NCBI RefSeq assembly: GCF_000971235.1 | Contig: NZ_BBMB01000012.1 | Span: 62,001-126,000, forward strand | Origin: Demequina subtropica | GTDB taxonomy: Bacteria; Actinomycetota; Actinomycetes; Actinomycetales; Demequinaceae | DNA: 64,000 bases | Direction: 5' to 3' | In this document: positions 8,977 through 20,967 of the stretch, piece after piece | Numbering within the stretch: position 1 is the stretch's first letter | How the letters are laid out: the number at the start of each line of letters is the position of its first letter | The notes under the pieces: model-generated | The model's input: only the letters and a program-made list of their open reading frames with translations | Databases searched by the model: none | Told to the model about the DNA's origin: nothing | Translations under genes and position numbers: made by a program

Positions 8977-9540
8977 GTGGCGACTTCGAACGACATCAAG
9001 AACGGCTCCGTGCTCAACCTCGACGGCAACCTTTGGTCCGTCATCGAGTTCCAGCACGTGAAGCCTGGCAAGGGCGGCGCCTTCGTCCGCACCAAGCTGA
9101 AGAACGTGCTGACGGGCAAGGTGGTCGACAAGACCTTCAACGCCGGCGCCAAGGTCGAGTTCGAGACCGTCGACCGTCGCGACATGCAGTACCTGTACTT
9201 CGACGGCACGTCCTACATCTTCATGGACCCGCAGACGTTCGACCAGATCCCCGTCTCCGAGGCGGTCATGGGCGACGCGACCGACTACCTGCTCGAGAAC
9301 GAGTCGGCGGTCATCGGCTCCAACAACGGCAACCCGATCTTCCTCGAGCTCCCCGGCTCCGTGGTCCTCGAGGTCACCTACACCGAGCCCGGCCTTCAGG
9401 GCGACCGCTCGTCGGGCGGCACCAAGCCCGCGACGCTCCAGACCGGCAAGGAGATCCAGGTCCCGCTGTTCCTCGAGGTGGGCACCAAGGTCAAGGTCAA
9501 CACGCAGACCGGCGAGTACCAGTCGCGCGTCAACGACTGA
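8977..9540 (+). CDS. efp: Translation elongation factor P
   Basis: A 187-residue EF-P, which rescues ribosomes stalled at polyproline. It has the usual KOW-like domain I (1-65) and OB domains II and III. The domain I loop that reaches the P-site is P30-G-K32-G-G34. Actinobacterial EF-Ps typically carry the palindromic PGKGP, with unmodified lysine; here the last position is glycine. The GTG start follows AAGGACACCCC. The stop overlaps the nusB start (ATGA), a common efp-nusB pairing. Confidence 0.97.
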   Translation: MATSNDIKNGSVLNLDGNLWSVIEFQHVKPGKGGAFVRTKLKNVLTGKVVDKTFNAGAKVEFETVDRRDMQYLYFDGTSYIFMDPQTFDQIPVSEAVMGDATDYLLENESAVIGSNNGNPIFLELPGSVVLEVTYTEPGLQGDRSSGGTKPATLQTGKEIQVPLFLEVGTKVKVNTQTGEYQSRVND

Positions 9541-9962
9541 TGTCCGCCCGGACCAAGGCGCGCAAGCGCGCGCTCGACATCCTCTTCGAGGCCGACCAGA
9601 AGGGCGCCAACGTCCTCTCGGTCCTCGAGGAGCGGCTGCGCGTCCCCGGCCGCGAGGCGGGTCTGCCGCCCTACGCCGAGGAGATCGTCCGTGGCGTGGT
9701 GCAGTGGTGGGTCGAGCTCAACACGATCATCCAGGACGCCTCTCCCGAGTGGACCCTGCCGCGCATGCCCGCGGTGGACCGCGCGCTGCTGCGCATCGCG
9801 GCGTGGGAGATCCTGTGCAACGACGAGGTCGACGTGGCCGTCGCGATCGACGAGGCCGTGACCATCGCGGCGGAGCTCTCGACGGACGACTCCCCGGGCT
9901 TCGTCAACGGCGTGCTCGGCACCATCGCGCGCGAGGCGCCGGCGCTGTCGCGAGGCGAGTAG
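9540..9962 (+). CDS. nusB: Transcription antitermination factor NusB
   Basis: A 140-residue all-helical protein that, with NusE/S10, binds boxA RNA and promotes rRNA antitermination. The family signatures are the N-terminal basic segment RTKARKRALDILFEAD and the C-terminal part with DEAVTIAAELSTDDSPGFVNG, which contains the conserved S-(P/G)-FVNG motif. ATG 9540 overlaps the efp stop by one base. It is followed by a terminator. Confidence 0.95.
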   Translation: MSARTKARKRALDILFEADQKGANVLSVLEERLRVPGREAGLPPYAEEIVRGVVQWWVELNTIIQDASPEWTLPRMPAVDRALLRIAAWEILCNDEVDVAVAIDEAVTIAAELSTDDSPGFVNGVLGTIAREAPALSRGE

Positions 9963-9970
9963 CTCCCAGA

Positions 9971-10004
9971 GAAGCGGCTCGCGCCTGAAGGCGCGGGCCG
10001 CTTC
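9971..10004 (+). terminator. Terminator after efp-nusB
   Basis: Outer arms 9971-9978 (GAAGCGGC) and 9997-10004 (GCCGCTTC) enclose a second pairing of GCGCC with GGCGC around TGAA. The hairpin is followed by TTCTTG, a partial T-rich tract. It begins 9 bases after the nusB stop. Confidence 0.85.
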
Positions 10005-10072
10005 TTCTTGCCCCTGTGGATAACTATCCGAATTGTCGGTTCGCTGTCGGTGGGTGGTGATGGACTGGTGCC

Positions 10073-11455
10073 ATGACCAGGACGGACACCGTCGCAGACC
10101 TTGAGGGTCTGCGCGCGCGCCTCGATGTGTGCGGCGCGGCCGAGGACTGGGAGATCGACAACCTGATCCGCGACCTTGTCGACGTCAGACGAGCAGCCGA
10201 CCTGATGCTCGCCGAGGCCGCCGGCCGTACGGGCGCGCGCTCCGGTCCCGGCAACGGCGGGATGGCGCGTCGCCAGGGGCACCGCAGCATCGACCACTAC
10301 CTCGCGAGCCGGACCGGCGGCACGGTCGCGGAGGCCGAGCGGCTGCGCCTGCTCGGCGCCGCCTTGCTTGCGGAGGGGGACGATGCCGCGGCCGGGGCCC
10401 CCGTCCTTCCTCACCTCACGTGGGTGGCGCGGCAGCGAGAGCTGAGCGTGGACGCGTTCTTCCTTCTCCGTGACGTGCTCATGCGTCATCCGGACGCCTT
10501 GGAGGCGGTCGGCGCGACGGTGGACGATGCGCTGCGCGAGGTTCCGCTGGCAAGGGTGCCTCTCGCGCGGCTCGAGCAGGTGACCGTCGACAAGGCGCGG
10601 GGTGCCGCTCTCAGCTCCGTCCGCACGCTGGTCGCACAGGTCGAGGTCGGGCTCACGCCCGTTCCCGATGCCGAAGACGGCTACGAGGCGCTGACGCGGC
10701 AGCGCTTGGCCTTCTTCCGGGAGGAGCGCAGCGGAATGATCCGCTTGACCGCCCTCCTCGACCCGTTGACGGCCGCGCACCTGATGGCGGCCACGGACGG
10801 CTACCTCAAGAAGGCATTCCTCGCCCGCAAGGACGGGGGAGCAGGGGAGGATGACCGCACCCCCGCGCAGATGCGCGCAGACGCATTCGGATGGCTGGGG
10901 CGCCACGCCGCCGCATGCGAGCAGCCGCACGAATCGGTGGCCACGGTGGTCAATGTCCGCATGTCGCTCGAGAGCCTCCAGGCGCTCGCCGGTCAGGCGG
11001 GCATCGACGGCATCACGCGGAGCTTGCCGGTGGGAGCGTTGCGACGCGAGCTTGCGGAGGCCGGCTTCATCCCGACCGTGGTGGGCGGTGATTCCGAGGT
11101 GCTGGACCAGGGACGCATGGAACGTCTGTTCACGCTGCCCCAGCGCCGCGCGATCGGGGAGCGGGACCGCGGCTGCGGCAAGTGCGGCCTCCAGCCGAGC
11201 ATGTGCCACACGCATCACGTCATGAATTGGCGGCACGGGGGAGCGACGGACCTCAAGAACGGGCTCATGCTGTGCGCGTACCACCACCACTGGCTGCATG
11301 AGGAGAAGTGGCAGGTGGTGAGGCGAGGCGGCCTGCCCTGGTTCGTGCCGCCGGCGTCGGTGGACCCGCAACGTCGGCCCCAACCGGGTCACCTTGCCCA
11401 GAGCACGCTCACCGACTCCGACCTGCAGGCGATGAGCCGACAGGGGCCGTGGTGA
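10073..11455 (+). CDS. DUF222 and HNH endonuclease domain protein (13E12-type)
   Basis: A 460-residue protein with an N-terminal helical DUF222-type region (about 1-330) and a C-terminal HNH nuclease domain (about 360-410). The nuclease core shows CGKCG at about 367-371, then CHTHHVMNWRHGG, NGLMLC and HHHWLHE, matching the zinc ribbon and the His-Asn-His metal site. These proteins are abundant and multicopy in actinobacteria, related to the mycobacterial 13E12 repeat family; their role is not settled. It stands alone between the nusB terminator and the pyr leader, with no integrase or flanking repeat seen. TGGACT 6 bases before ATG 10073 resembles the leaderless promoters with one mismatch. 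Confidence 0.85.
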   Translation: MTRTDTVADLEGLRARLDVCGAAEDWEIDNLIRDLVDVRRAADLMLAEAAGRTGARSGPGNGGMARRQGHRSIDHYLASRTGGTVAEAERLRLLGAALLAEGDDAAAGAPVLPHLTWVARQRELSVDAFFLLRDVLMRHPDALEAVGATVDDALREVPLARVPLARLEQVTVDKARGAALSSVRTLVAQVEVGLTPVPDAEDGYEALTRQRLAFFREERSGMIRLTALLDPLTAAHLMAATDGYLKKAFLARKDGGAGEDDRTPAQMRADAFGWLGRHAAACEQPHESVATVVNVRMSLESLQALAGQAGIDGITRSLPVGALRRELAEAGFIPTVVGGDSEVLDQGRMERLFTLPQRRAIGERDRGCGKCGLQPSMCHTHHVMNWRHGGATDLKNGLMLCAYHHHWLHEEKWQVVRRGGLPWFVPPASVDPQRRPQPGHLAQSTLTDSDLQAMSRQGPW

Positions 11456-11493
11456 GGGCGGTTGTCGCGGGAGCCCGAGGCCGTGGCATCCGG

Positions 11494-11499
11494 TAGGCT
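11494..11499 (+). promoter_or_regulatory. -10 element of the pyr operon (TAGGCT)
   Basis: TAGGCT fits TANNNT. A start about 7 bases downstream, near 11506, gives a leader of about 57 bases before GTG 11563 that contains the PyrR-type hairpin. No convincing -35 is visible. Confidence 0.5.
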
Positions 11500-11520
11500 G
11501 ACCAGCGCACACCCAGACAT

Positions 11521-11553
11521 CCTTTAATGACCGTCCTGTGAGGCGGGGAAGGG
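11521..11553 (+). promoter_or_regulatory. PyrR-binding RNA hairpin in the pyr leader
   Basis: The leader contains TCCTGTGAGGC (11534-11544), which matches the conserved PyrR-binding loop UCCNGNGAGGY. CCG/CGG and CCTT/AAGG flank it and can form the stem. The 3' arm (GGGGAAGGGGG) is also the only purine-rich candidate ribosome site for GTG 11563. PyrR-UMP binding would therefore hide the ribosome site, as described for translational repression of the Mycobacterium smegmatis pyr operon. No separate attenuator hairpin is seen. Confidence 0.8.
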
Positions 11554-11562
11554 GGTCGCCAG

Positions 11563-12105
11563 GTGACTGGCACCATCATGGGGGCGGCGGACATCTCGCG
11601 CGCTCTCACACGCATCGCCCACGAGATCGTGGAGCGCAACGACGGAGCCCTCGACGTGGTGCTCCTCGGGATCCCGAGCCGCGGGCTGCCGCTCGCGCAT
11701 CGTCTCGCGCAGCGCATCGCGGAGATCGAGCCCGGCTTCGACGCCGACGTCGCCACGGGCGCGCTCGACATCACGATGTACCGCGACGACCTCTTCAAGA
11801 ACCCCACGCGCGCCATCGGCACCACCACGGTGCCCGAGGCCGGCATCGACGATGCCGTGGTGGTCCTGGTCGACGACGTCTTCCACACGGGCCGCACCAT
11901 CCGCGCCGCCCTCGACGCGATCCGCGACCTCGGCCGCCCGCGCGCCGTGCAGCTGGCGACGCTGGTCGACCGCGGCCACCGCGAGCTGCCCATCAGGGCC
12001 GACTACGTGGGCAAGAACATCCCCACCTCCCGCTCCGAGCGCGTCGACGTCCACGTCGAGGAGCTCGACGGCGAGGACGCCGTGATCCTGCGCAAGGGGG
12101 AGTGA
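11563..12105 (+). CDS. pyrR: Bifunctional pyr operon regulator / uracil phosphoribosyltransferase
   Basis: A 180-residue phosphoribosyltransferase-fold protein that binds pyr leader RNA in response to UMP and has uracil phosphoribosyltransferase activity. The PRPP loop is [18 protein letters not shown] (about 96-113). [10 protein letters not shown] and DITMYRDDL are also family motifs. The GTG start follows the PyrR hairpin described at 11521-11553, so the gene probably controls its own translation. It is the first gene of pyrR-pyrB-pyrC-carA-carB. Confidence 0.95.
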   Translation: MTGTIMGAADISRALTRIAHEIVERNDGALDVVLLGIPSRGLPLAHRLAQRIAEIEPGFDADVATGALDITMYRDDLFKNPTRAIGTTTVPEAGIDDAVVVLVDDVFHTGRTIRAALDAIRDLGRPRAVQLATLVDRGHRELPIRADYVGKNIPTSRSERVDVHVEELDGEDAVILRKGE

Positions 12106-12107
12106 CG

Positions 12108-13067
12108 ATGCGCCACCTTCTCAGCACGCAGGACCTCTCGCGTGACGACGCGATCCTCATCCTCGACACCGCTGCCCAGATGGCGGCGACCCAGGAGCGC
12201 GAGGTCCGCAAGCTCCCCACGCTGCGCGGCAAGACCGTGGTCAACCTCTTCTTCGAGGACTCGACCCGCACCCGCATCTCCTTCGAGGCCGCGGCCAAGC
12301 GCCTCAGCGCTGACGTCATCAACTTCTCCGCCAAGGGCAGCTCGGTGAGCAAGGGCGAGTCCCTCAAGGACACCGCGCTCACGCTCCAGGCCATGGGCGC
12401 GGACGCCGTGGTGGTCCGCCACTGGGCCTCCGGAGCGGCCTACCAGCTCGCGCACGGCGGCTGGCTGCACGGCAGCGTGCTCAACGCGGGCGACGGCACC
12501 CACCAGCACCCCACGCAGTCGCTGCTCGACGCCTTCACGATGCGCCGCCACCTGGTCTCCGACCCCACCGGCGCGGACCTCGCGGGCCTCACCGTCGCGA
12601 TCGTCGGCGACGTGCTCCACAGCCGCGTCGCGCGCTCCAACGTGCACCTGCTGCACACGCTCGGCGCGAAGGTGGTGCTCGTGGCGCCGGCCACGCTGGT
12701 CCCGGTCGGGATCGACCCGTGGCCGTGCGACGTGGTCCACACGCTCGACCAGGCGCTCGAGGCGTACGACATCGACGCGCTCATGATGCTGCGCGTCCAG
12801 CGCGAGCGCATGACCGGCGGAGGCTCGGCGTTCTTCCCGAGCCCCGCCGAGTACACGCGGCTGTTCGGCCTCGACGGCGACCGCATGCGCCGCCTGCCCG
12901 ACCACGCCATCGTCATGCACCCCGGCCCCATGAACCGGGGCCTCGAGATCTCGGCCGAGGCCGCCGACTCGCCCCGCTCCGTCATCGTGGAGCAGGTCGC
13001 GAACGGCGTCGCCGTCCGCATGGCCGCCCTGTACCTGCTGCTTGCCGGAGAGGAGGGCGCCCAGTGA
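12108..13067 (+). CDS. pyrB: Aspartate carbamoyltransferase catalytic subunit
   Basis: A 319-residue enzyme that joins carbamoyl phosphate to aspartate, the committed step of pyrimidine synthesis. The carbamoyl-phosphate motif STRTRISFE is at about residues 51-59. Other catalytic segments are [10 protein letters not shown] and the [11 protein letters not shown] region. MHPGPMNRG near the C-terminus binds aspartate. No pyrI regulatory subunit is adjacent. It starts 2 bases after the pyrR stop and overlaps pyrC by four bases. Confidence 0.96.
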   Translation: MRHLLSTQDLSRDDAILILDTAAQMAATQEREVRKLPTLRGKTVVNLFFEDSTRTRISFEAAAKRLSADVINFSAKGSSVSKGESLKDTALTLQAMGADAVVVRHWASGAAYQLAHGGWLHGSVLNAGDGTHQHPTQSLLDAFTMRRHLVSDPTGADLAGLTVAIVGDVLHSRVARSNVHLLHTLGAKVVLVAPATLVPVGIDPWPCDVVHTLDQALEAYDIDALMMLRVQRERMTGGGSAFFPSPAEYTRLFGLDGDRMRRLPDHAIVMHPGPMNRGLEISAEAADSPRSVIVEQVANGVAVRMAALYLLLAGEEGAQ

Positions 13068-14368
13068 GCCGCCCCATCGTCATCGAGAACGCGTCGCTGT
13101 ACGGCGACACCACCGCCAGCCTCCTCATCGAGGACGGCGTCATCACGGCGGTGGGGGAGGTGACCGCCCCCGAAGGTGCCGTGGTCGTCGACGCCACCGG
13201 CCTGGTCGCCCTCCCGGGCCTCGTGGACCTGCACACGCATCTGCGCGAGCCCGGTCGTGAGGACGCCGAGACCATCGAGACCGGCTCGCGCGCCGCCGCG
13301 CGCGGCGGCTGGACCGCCGTCTTCGCGATGGCCAACACCAACCCCGTCGCGGACACCGCCGGCGTGGTCGAGCAGGTGTGGAGCCGGGGGCGCGAGATCG
13401 GCCTGGTCGACGTCTTCCCGGTCGGCGCCGTCACGGTCGGCCTCAAGGGCGAGCACCTGTCCGAGATGGGCGCCATGGCGCACTCGAAGGCGAATGTCCG
13501 CCTGTTCTCCGACGACGGCGTGTGCGTCTACGACCCCGTGATCATGCGCCGCGCCCTCGAGTACGTGAAGACCTTCGACGGTGCGATCGTCCAGCACGCG
13601 CAGGACCTCCGCCTCACGGAGGGCTCGCAGATGCACGAGGGCGAGGTGAGCGCCGAGCTGGGTCTCGCCGGCTGGCCCGCCGTGGCCGAGGAGTCGATCG
13701 TCGCGCGCGACGCCCTGCTCGCCGAGCACGTGGGCTCGCGCGTCCACGTCCAGCACCTCTCGACCGCCGGTTCCGTGGAGATCATCCGCTGGGCCAAGGC
13801 ACGCGGCATCAGCGTGACCGCCGAGGCCACGCCGCACCACCTGCTCCTCACCGACGAGTCCGCGCGGACCTACGACCCGCTGTTCAAGGTCAACCCGCCG
13901 CTGCGCACGCAGTCCGACGTCGACGCGCTCCGTGCCGCGGTCGCGGACGGCACCATCGACATCATCGCGACCGACCACGCGCCGCACGCGGCCGAGGACA
14001 AGGACTGCGAGTGGGCCGCCGCCTCGTTCGGCATGCTCGGCCTCGAGACCGCGCTCGGCGTCATCCAGAAGGCGCTCGTCGACACCGGAGCGCTCACGTG
14101 GCGCGACGTCGCGCGCCTCATGTCGGAGAACCCCGCCCGCATCGGCAAGGTCGAGGACCAGCACGGCCGCCCGCTCGCCGAGGGCGAGCCGGCCAACATC
14201 ACCCTCGTGGACCCGAACGAGGCCTGGACCGTCGACGGCGCCCAGCTGGCCTCGCGCGCCTCCAACACCCCGTACGGTGGCATGGAGCTCCCGGGCCGCG
14301 CCGTGGCCACCCTGCTGCGCGGCGAGCCCACCCACCTCAGCCCCCGTTTCGAAGGAGCGTTCGCGTGA
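13064..14368 (+). CDS. pyrC: Dihydroorotase
   Basis: A 434-residue amidohydrolase of the long (type I, Bacillus-like) dihydroorotase group, interconverting carbamoyl aspartate and dihydroorotate. The first metal motif [10 protein letters not shown] is at about residues 55-64. Further metal ligands lie in VQHAQD, VHVQHLS and the IIATDHAPH motif near residue 305. The GTG start overlaps the pyrB stop (GTGA) and the stop overlaps carA in the same way. Confidence 0.95.
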   Translation: MSRPIVIENASLYGDTTASLLIEDGVITAVGEVTAPEGAVVVDATGLVALPGLVDLHTHLREPGREDAETIETGSRAAARGGWTAVFAMANTNPVADTAGVVEQVWSRGREIGLVDVFPVGAVTVGLKGEHLSEMGAMAHSKANVRLFSDDGVCVYDPVIMRRALEYVKTFDGAIVQHAQDLRLTEGSQMHEGEVSAELGLAGWPAVAEESIVARDALLAEHVGSRVHVQHLSTAGSVEIIRWAKARGISVTAEATPHHLLLTDESARTYDPLFKVNPPLRTQSDVDALRAAVADGTIDIIATDHAPHAAEDKDCEWAAASFGMLGLETALGVIQKALVDTGALTWRDVARLMSENPARIGKVEDQHGRPLAEGEPANITLVDPNEAWTVDGAQLASRASNTPYGGMELPGRAVATLLRGEPTHLSPRFEGAFA

Positions 14369-15487
14369 CCGATGCGACCCGCGCCGTCCTCGTCCTCGAG
14401 GACGGCCAGACGTTCGAGGGCCGCGCCTACGGCGCGGTCGGCGAGACGCTCGGCGAGATCGTCTTCAACACCGGCATGACCGGATACCAGGAGACCCTCA
14501 CCGACCCGAGCTATCACAAGCAGATCGTCGTGATGACGGCCCCGCACATCGGCAACACCGGGGTCAACGACGAGGACGACGAGTCGCGCCAGTACTGGGT
14601 CGCCGGCTACGTGGTCCGCGACCCCGCCCGTCGCCCCTCGAACTGGCGCGCGCAGCGCAGCCTCGACGAGGACCTCGTGGCGCAGGGAGTGGTGGGCATC
14701 TCGGGCATCGACACCCGTCAGCTCACCCGCGTCCTCCGCACCGCCGGCGTGATGCGCGCCGGCATCTTCTCGGGCGACGCCCTCGCCTCGGACGATGCGC
14801 TGCTCGCCCGAGTGCGCGAGTCCGCGCAGATGAAGGGCGCGCACCTCGCGGACGAGGTCTCGGTCACGGAGCCCTACGAGGTCCCCGCGATCGGCGAGGA
14901 GCAGGCCCACGTGGTGGCCGTCGACCTCGGAATCAAGGCGATGACGCCGCACCAGATGGCGCAGCGCGGCATCCGCGTCACGGTGGTGCCCTCGCGCATG
15001 CCGGCCGCGGAGATCCTCGCGATGAGCCCTGACGGGGTGTTCTTCTCCAACGGCCCCGGCGACCCGGGCGCGGCGGACGCGACCGTCGCGACGCTGCGCG
15101 AGATCCTCGACGCCAAGGTGCCGTTCTTCGGCATCTGCTTCGGCAACCAGATCCTCGGCCGCGCCCTCGGTTACGGCACGTACAAGCTGGCCTTCGGCCA
15201 CCGCGGCATCAACCAGCCGGTGATGGACCGCACCACGGGCAAGGTCGAGGTCACCGCGCACAACCACGGCTTCGCCGTGGATGCGCCGCTCGAGGGGGAG
15301 TCGGACTCCCCGAACGGCTACGGCAAGGTGCTCGTGAGCCACGTGTGCCTCAACGACGACGTGGTCGAGGGCCTCGAGTGCCGCGACATCCCCGCGTTCT
15401 CGGTCCAGTACCACCCCGAGGCCGCGGCGGGTCCGCACGACGCCTCGTACCTCTTCGACCGCTTCCTCGACCTCATGAAGGGCCGCA

Positions 15488-15495
<8 letters not shown>
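14365..15495 (+). CDS. carA: Carbamoyl-phosphate synthase small subunit
   Basis: A 376-residue glutamine amidotransferase subunit that supplies ammonia to CarB. The N-terminal CPSase domain has NTGMTGYQE. The class I glutaminase domain carries the nucleophile in [13 protein letters not shown] (Cys near residue 259) and the His-Glu pair in SVQYHPEA near the C-terminus. The GTG start overlaps pyrC; the end overlaps carB by eight bases, an unusually long overlap for this operon. Confidence 0.96.
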
Positions 15496-18784
<3,289 letters not shown>

Positions 18785-18790
18785 CACCCT

Positions 18791-18829
18791 CGCGTCGCAT
18801 CGTCCCCTCGCCGGGGACGATGCGACGCG
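18791..18829 (+). terminator. Terminator after carB, built from an inverted pair of the 9-mer GCATCGTCC
   Basis: A perfect 17-bp stem, arms 18791-18807 and 18813-18829, with a 5-base loop begins 6 bases after the carB stop. The arms contain GCATCGTCC (18797-18805) and GGACGATGC (18815-18823), the oligomer dispersed across this window. No T-run follows. Confidence 0.85.
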
Positions 18830-18914
18830 CCCGGGGCGCGCCCGCGCGCCCGTCCAACATCGCAGGTAGTGTTGCTATGGCTGCACATTCAGGGCAGCTC
18901 ACAAGGAGGTAGGG

Positions 18915-19754
18915 ATGGCGTTCGGCGCCCGTCTCGCGGCCGCGATGGACCAGTACGGTCCGCTCTGCGTGGGGATCGATCCCCACCCGGGTCTGCTCGC
19001 GGCGTGGGGCATGGAGGACACGGCGCAGTCGCTCGCCGATTTCGGCGATGCGGTGCTCGAGGCGGCAGCCGGGGCATGCGCGGCGGTCAAGCCCAACGCG
19101 GCGTTCTTCGAGCGCCACGGCTCGGCCGGGGTCGCGGCCCTCGAGCATGTGCTGGGGCGCGCCCGCGAGCTCGGCATCCTCACGGTGCTCGACGCGAAGC
19201 GCGGCGACATCGGCTCGACGATGCAGGGCTACGCGGACTCGTACCTGAGGCCAGGTGCCCCGCTCGAGGCCGATTCGCTCACCGTCTCGCCCTACCTGGG
19301 CTTCGGTTCGCTGAAGCCCGCGCTCGACCTTGCCGCGGAGCACGGCAAGGGCATCTTCGTGCTGGCGCTCACCTCGAACCCCGAGGGACCTGAGGTCCAG
19401 CACGCGATCGCGCCGGACGGCCGAGCCGTCGCGGCCGTGGTCGCCGACGAGGCGGCCGCGCTGAACATCGATGCCAGCCCCATGGGAGACGTCGGCCTGG
19501 TGGTCGGCGCGACCGTGGGGGACGCCGTCCAGCGGCTCGGCATCGATCTGGACCGGGTCAATGGTCCCATCCTGTCCCCTGGAGTGGGTGCTCAAGGGGC
19601 GGGTGCGGCGGAATTGTCCCTGGTCTTCGGGAACGCGCGGGGTCGCGTGCTCGTCAACCAGTCGAGGGGCGTGCTTCAGGCCGGCCCCGTCGTCGAGAAG
19701 CTGCGCGAGGCCACCATCGAGGCATCGTCCGCAGCGAGGAGCATCCTGCGCTAG
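18915..19754 (+). CDS. pyrF: Orotidine 5'-phosphate decarboxylase (mycobacterial-type)
   Basis: A 279-residue enzyme that decarboxylates OMP to UMP. It belongs to the larger actinobacterial/mycobacterial-type PyrF: the active-site motif reads LDAKRGDIGSTMQGYA (about 94-109), and VGIDPHPGLL opens the barrel. ATG 18915 is preceded by the near-perfect ribosome site AAGGAGG. A TANNNT hexamer, TAGTGT at 18867-18872, could be its promoter, since the carB terminator isolates it from the pyr operon. mihF follows 28 bases later. Confidence 0.95.
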   Translation: MAFGARLAAAMDQYGPLCVGIDPHPGLLAAWGMEDTAQSLADFGDAVLEAAAGACAAVKPNAAFFERHGSAGVAALEHVLGRARELGILTVLDAKRGDIGSTMQGYADSYLRPGAPLEADSLTVSPYLGFGSLKPALDLAAEHGKGIFVLALTSNPEGPEVQHAIAPDGRAVAAVVADEAAALNIDASPMGDVGLVVGATVGDAVQRLGIDLDRVNGPILSPGVGAQGAGAAELSLVFGNARGRVLVNQSRGVLQAGPVVEKLREATIEASSAARSILR

Positions 19755-19782
19755 TCGCAGGCCGACTTTGGAGGGAGAGGCC

Positions 19783-20097
19783 ATGGCCACCCCGGAACTT
19801 ACCGATGAGCAGCGCGCGGCAGCGCTGGTGAAGGCGACCGCCGTGCGGTCCGCACGACGTGTCTTCAAGGAGGAGCTCACGCGTGGGGAGATGTCCCTCG
19901 CGGAGGCGATCCGGCGTGCGAAGGCGGACGAGGCCCTCGCCGGCATCCGCGTGCGCGACCTGCTGCAGTGCCTTCCCGGCATCGGCCCCAAGCGCGCGCA
20001 GCTCGTGATGGAGGAGATCGGCATCTCGCTGGCCCGCCGCATCCGCGGCCTGGGTCAGCACCAGGTCGACGCGCTCGTCGAACGCGAGCGTCGATGA
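19783..20097 (+). CDS. mihF: Actinobacterial integration host factor
   Basis: A 104-residue basic DNA-binding protein of the mIHF/sIHF family, a nucleoid protein specific to actinobacteria. The long N-terminal helix (about 1-55) leads to the helix-two-turn-helix motif [19 protein letters not shown] at about residues 63-81, the DNA-binding element. GGAGGGAGAGG precedes ATG 19783. The stop overlaps the gmk start (ATGA). The pyrF-mihF-gmk-rpoZ order is a standard actinobacterial arrangement. Confidence 0.93.
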   Translation: MATPELTDEQRAAALVKATAVRSARRVFKEELTRGEMSLAEAIRRAKADEALAGIRVRDLLQCLPGIGPKRAQLVMEEIGISLARRIRGLGQHQVDALVERERR

Positions 20098-20648
20098 GCC
20101 GACTCATCGTCCTTGCCGGCCCGACGGCGGTCGGCAAGGGCACCGTCGTGCGCACGTTGCGCGACATGGCACCCGAGGTCTACATCTCCGTCTCCGCGAC
20201 CACTCGCGACCCGCGCCCGGGCGAGGTGGACGGAGTCCACTACCACTTCATCTCGCGCGACGACTTCGAGCGTCGCATCGCGGCGGGGGAGTTCCTCGAG
20301 CACGCCGTGGTCCATGGTCAGAACCGCTACGGCACGCTGAGGGGTCCCGTCGACGAGCGCCTCGCCCAGGGTGAACCGGTGCTCCTGGAGATCGACCTCC
20401 AGGGCGCGCGGCAGGTCAAGGAGACGATGCCGGACGCGCACTTCGTCTTCCTCGCGCCGCCGTCGTGGGACGAGCTCGTGAACCGGCTCGTCGGCCGCGG
20501 CACCGAGGACGCGGACGAGCGCGAGCGTCGTCTCGCCACCGCGAGGGACGAGATGGCGGCCGTCGAGGAGTTCGACCAGGTCATCGTCAACGACACGGTC
20601 GAGCGCGCCGCGGCGGAGCTCCTGTCGGTGGTCCGCGGGACCCGGTAG
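20094..20648 (+). CDS. gmk: Guanylate kinase
   Basis: A 184-residue kinase converting GMP to GDP. The P-loop reads GPTAVGKGT (residues 9-17); many homologues have GPSGVGKGT, so two loop residues differ without loss of the Gly-Lys core. The GMP-binding segment is [30 protein letters not shown]-like and FVFLAPPSW segments complete the fold. It is coupled to mihF by a 4-base overlap. Its TAG stop doubles as the start of the rpoZ -10 element. Confidence 0.95.
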   Translation: MSRLIVLAGPTAVGKGTVVRTLRDMAPEVYISVSATTRDPRPGEVDGVHYHFISRDDFERRIAAGEFLEHAVVHGQNRYGTLRGPVDERLAQGEPVLLEIDLQGARQVKETMPDAHFVFLAPPSWDELVNRLVGRGTEDADERERRLATARDEMAAVEEFDQVIVNDTVERAAAELLSVVRGTR

Positions 20649-20651
20649 ACT
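20646..20651 (+). promoter_or_regulatory. -10 element of rpoZ (TAGACT) overlapping the gmk stop
   Basis: TAGACT begins with the TAG stop of gmk. A start near 20658 leaves a leader of about 29 bases, T-rich and ending in TGAGGA before the rpoZ start. Confidence 0.5.
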
Positions 20652-20686
20652 GTCCCGAGTCTTTTTGTGAAATCTGAGGAGTGAAC

Positions 20687-20959
20687 GTGGCCGGAACCGT
20701 TGCCAACCCCATCGGCATCACCAACCCGCCGATCGACGAGCTGCTCGCCAAGGTGGACTCGAAGTACGCCCTGGTGATCTACGCGTCCAAGCGCGCCCGC
20801 CAGATCAACTCGTACTACGAGGCGCTGGGCGAGGGCCACTTCGAGAACGTGGGCCCGCTCGTCGAGGCCGACACCACCGACAAGCCGCTGTCGGTCGCGC
20901 TGCGCGAGCTCAACCAGGGCGACCTGCTGGAGCTCGGCGACTCCGGCGAGCAGGAGTAA
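20687..20959 (+). CDS. rpoZ: RNA polymerase omega subunit
   Basis: A 90-residue subunit that helps assemble the beta' subunit. It has [20 protein letters not shown] and [12 protein letters not shown], the conserved omega core, and the acidic C-terminal tail. Two in-frame GTG codons are possible: 20681 abuts the ribosome site TGAGGA, while 20687 lies 6 bases after it, so 20687 is preferred. coaBC follows 8 bases after the stop. Confidence 0.95.
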   Translation: MAGTVANPIGITNPPIDELLAKVDSKYALVIYASKRARQINSYYEALGEGHFENVGPLVEADTTDKPLSVALRELNQGDLLELGDSGEQE

Positions 20960-20967
20960 CCCACCCC

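Noticed and set aside
10073-11455. The HNH gene as part of an insertion sequence or intron
   Set aside because: No flanking direct or inverted repeats, transposase or intron features were found.
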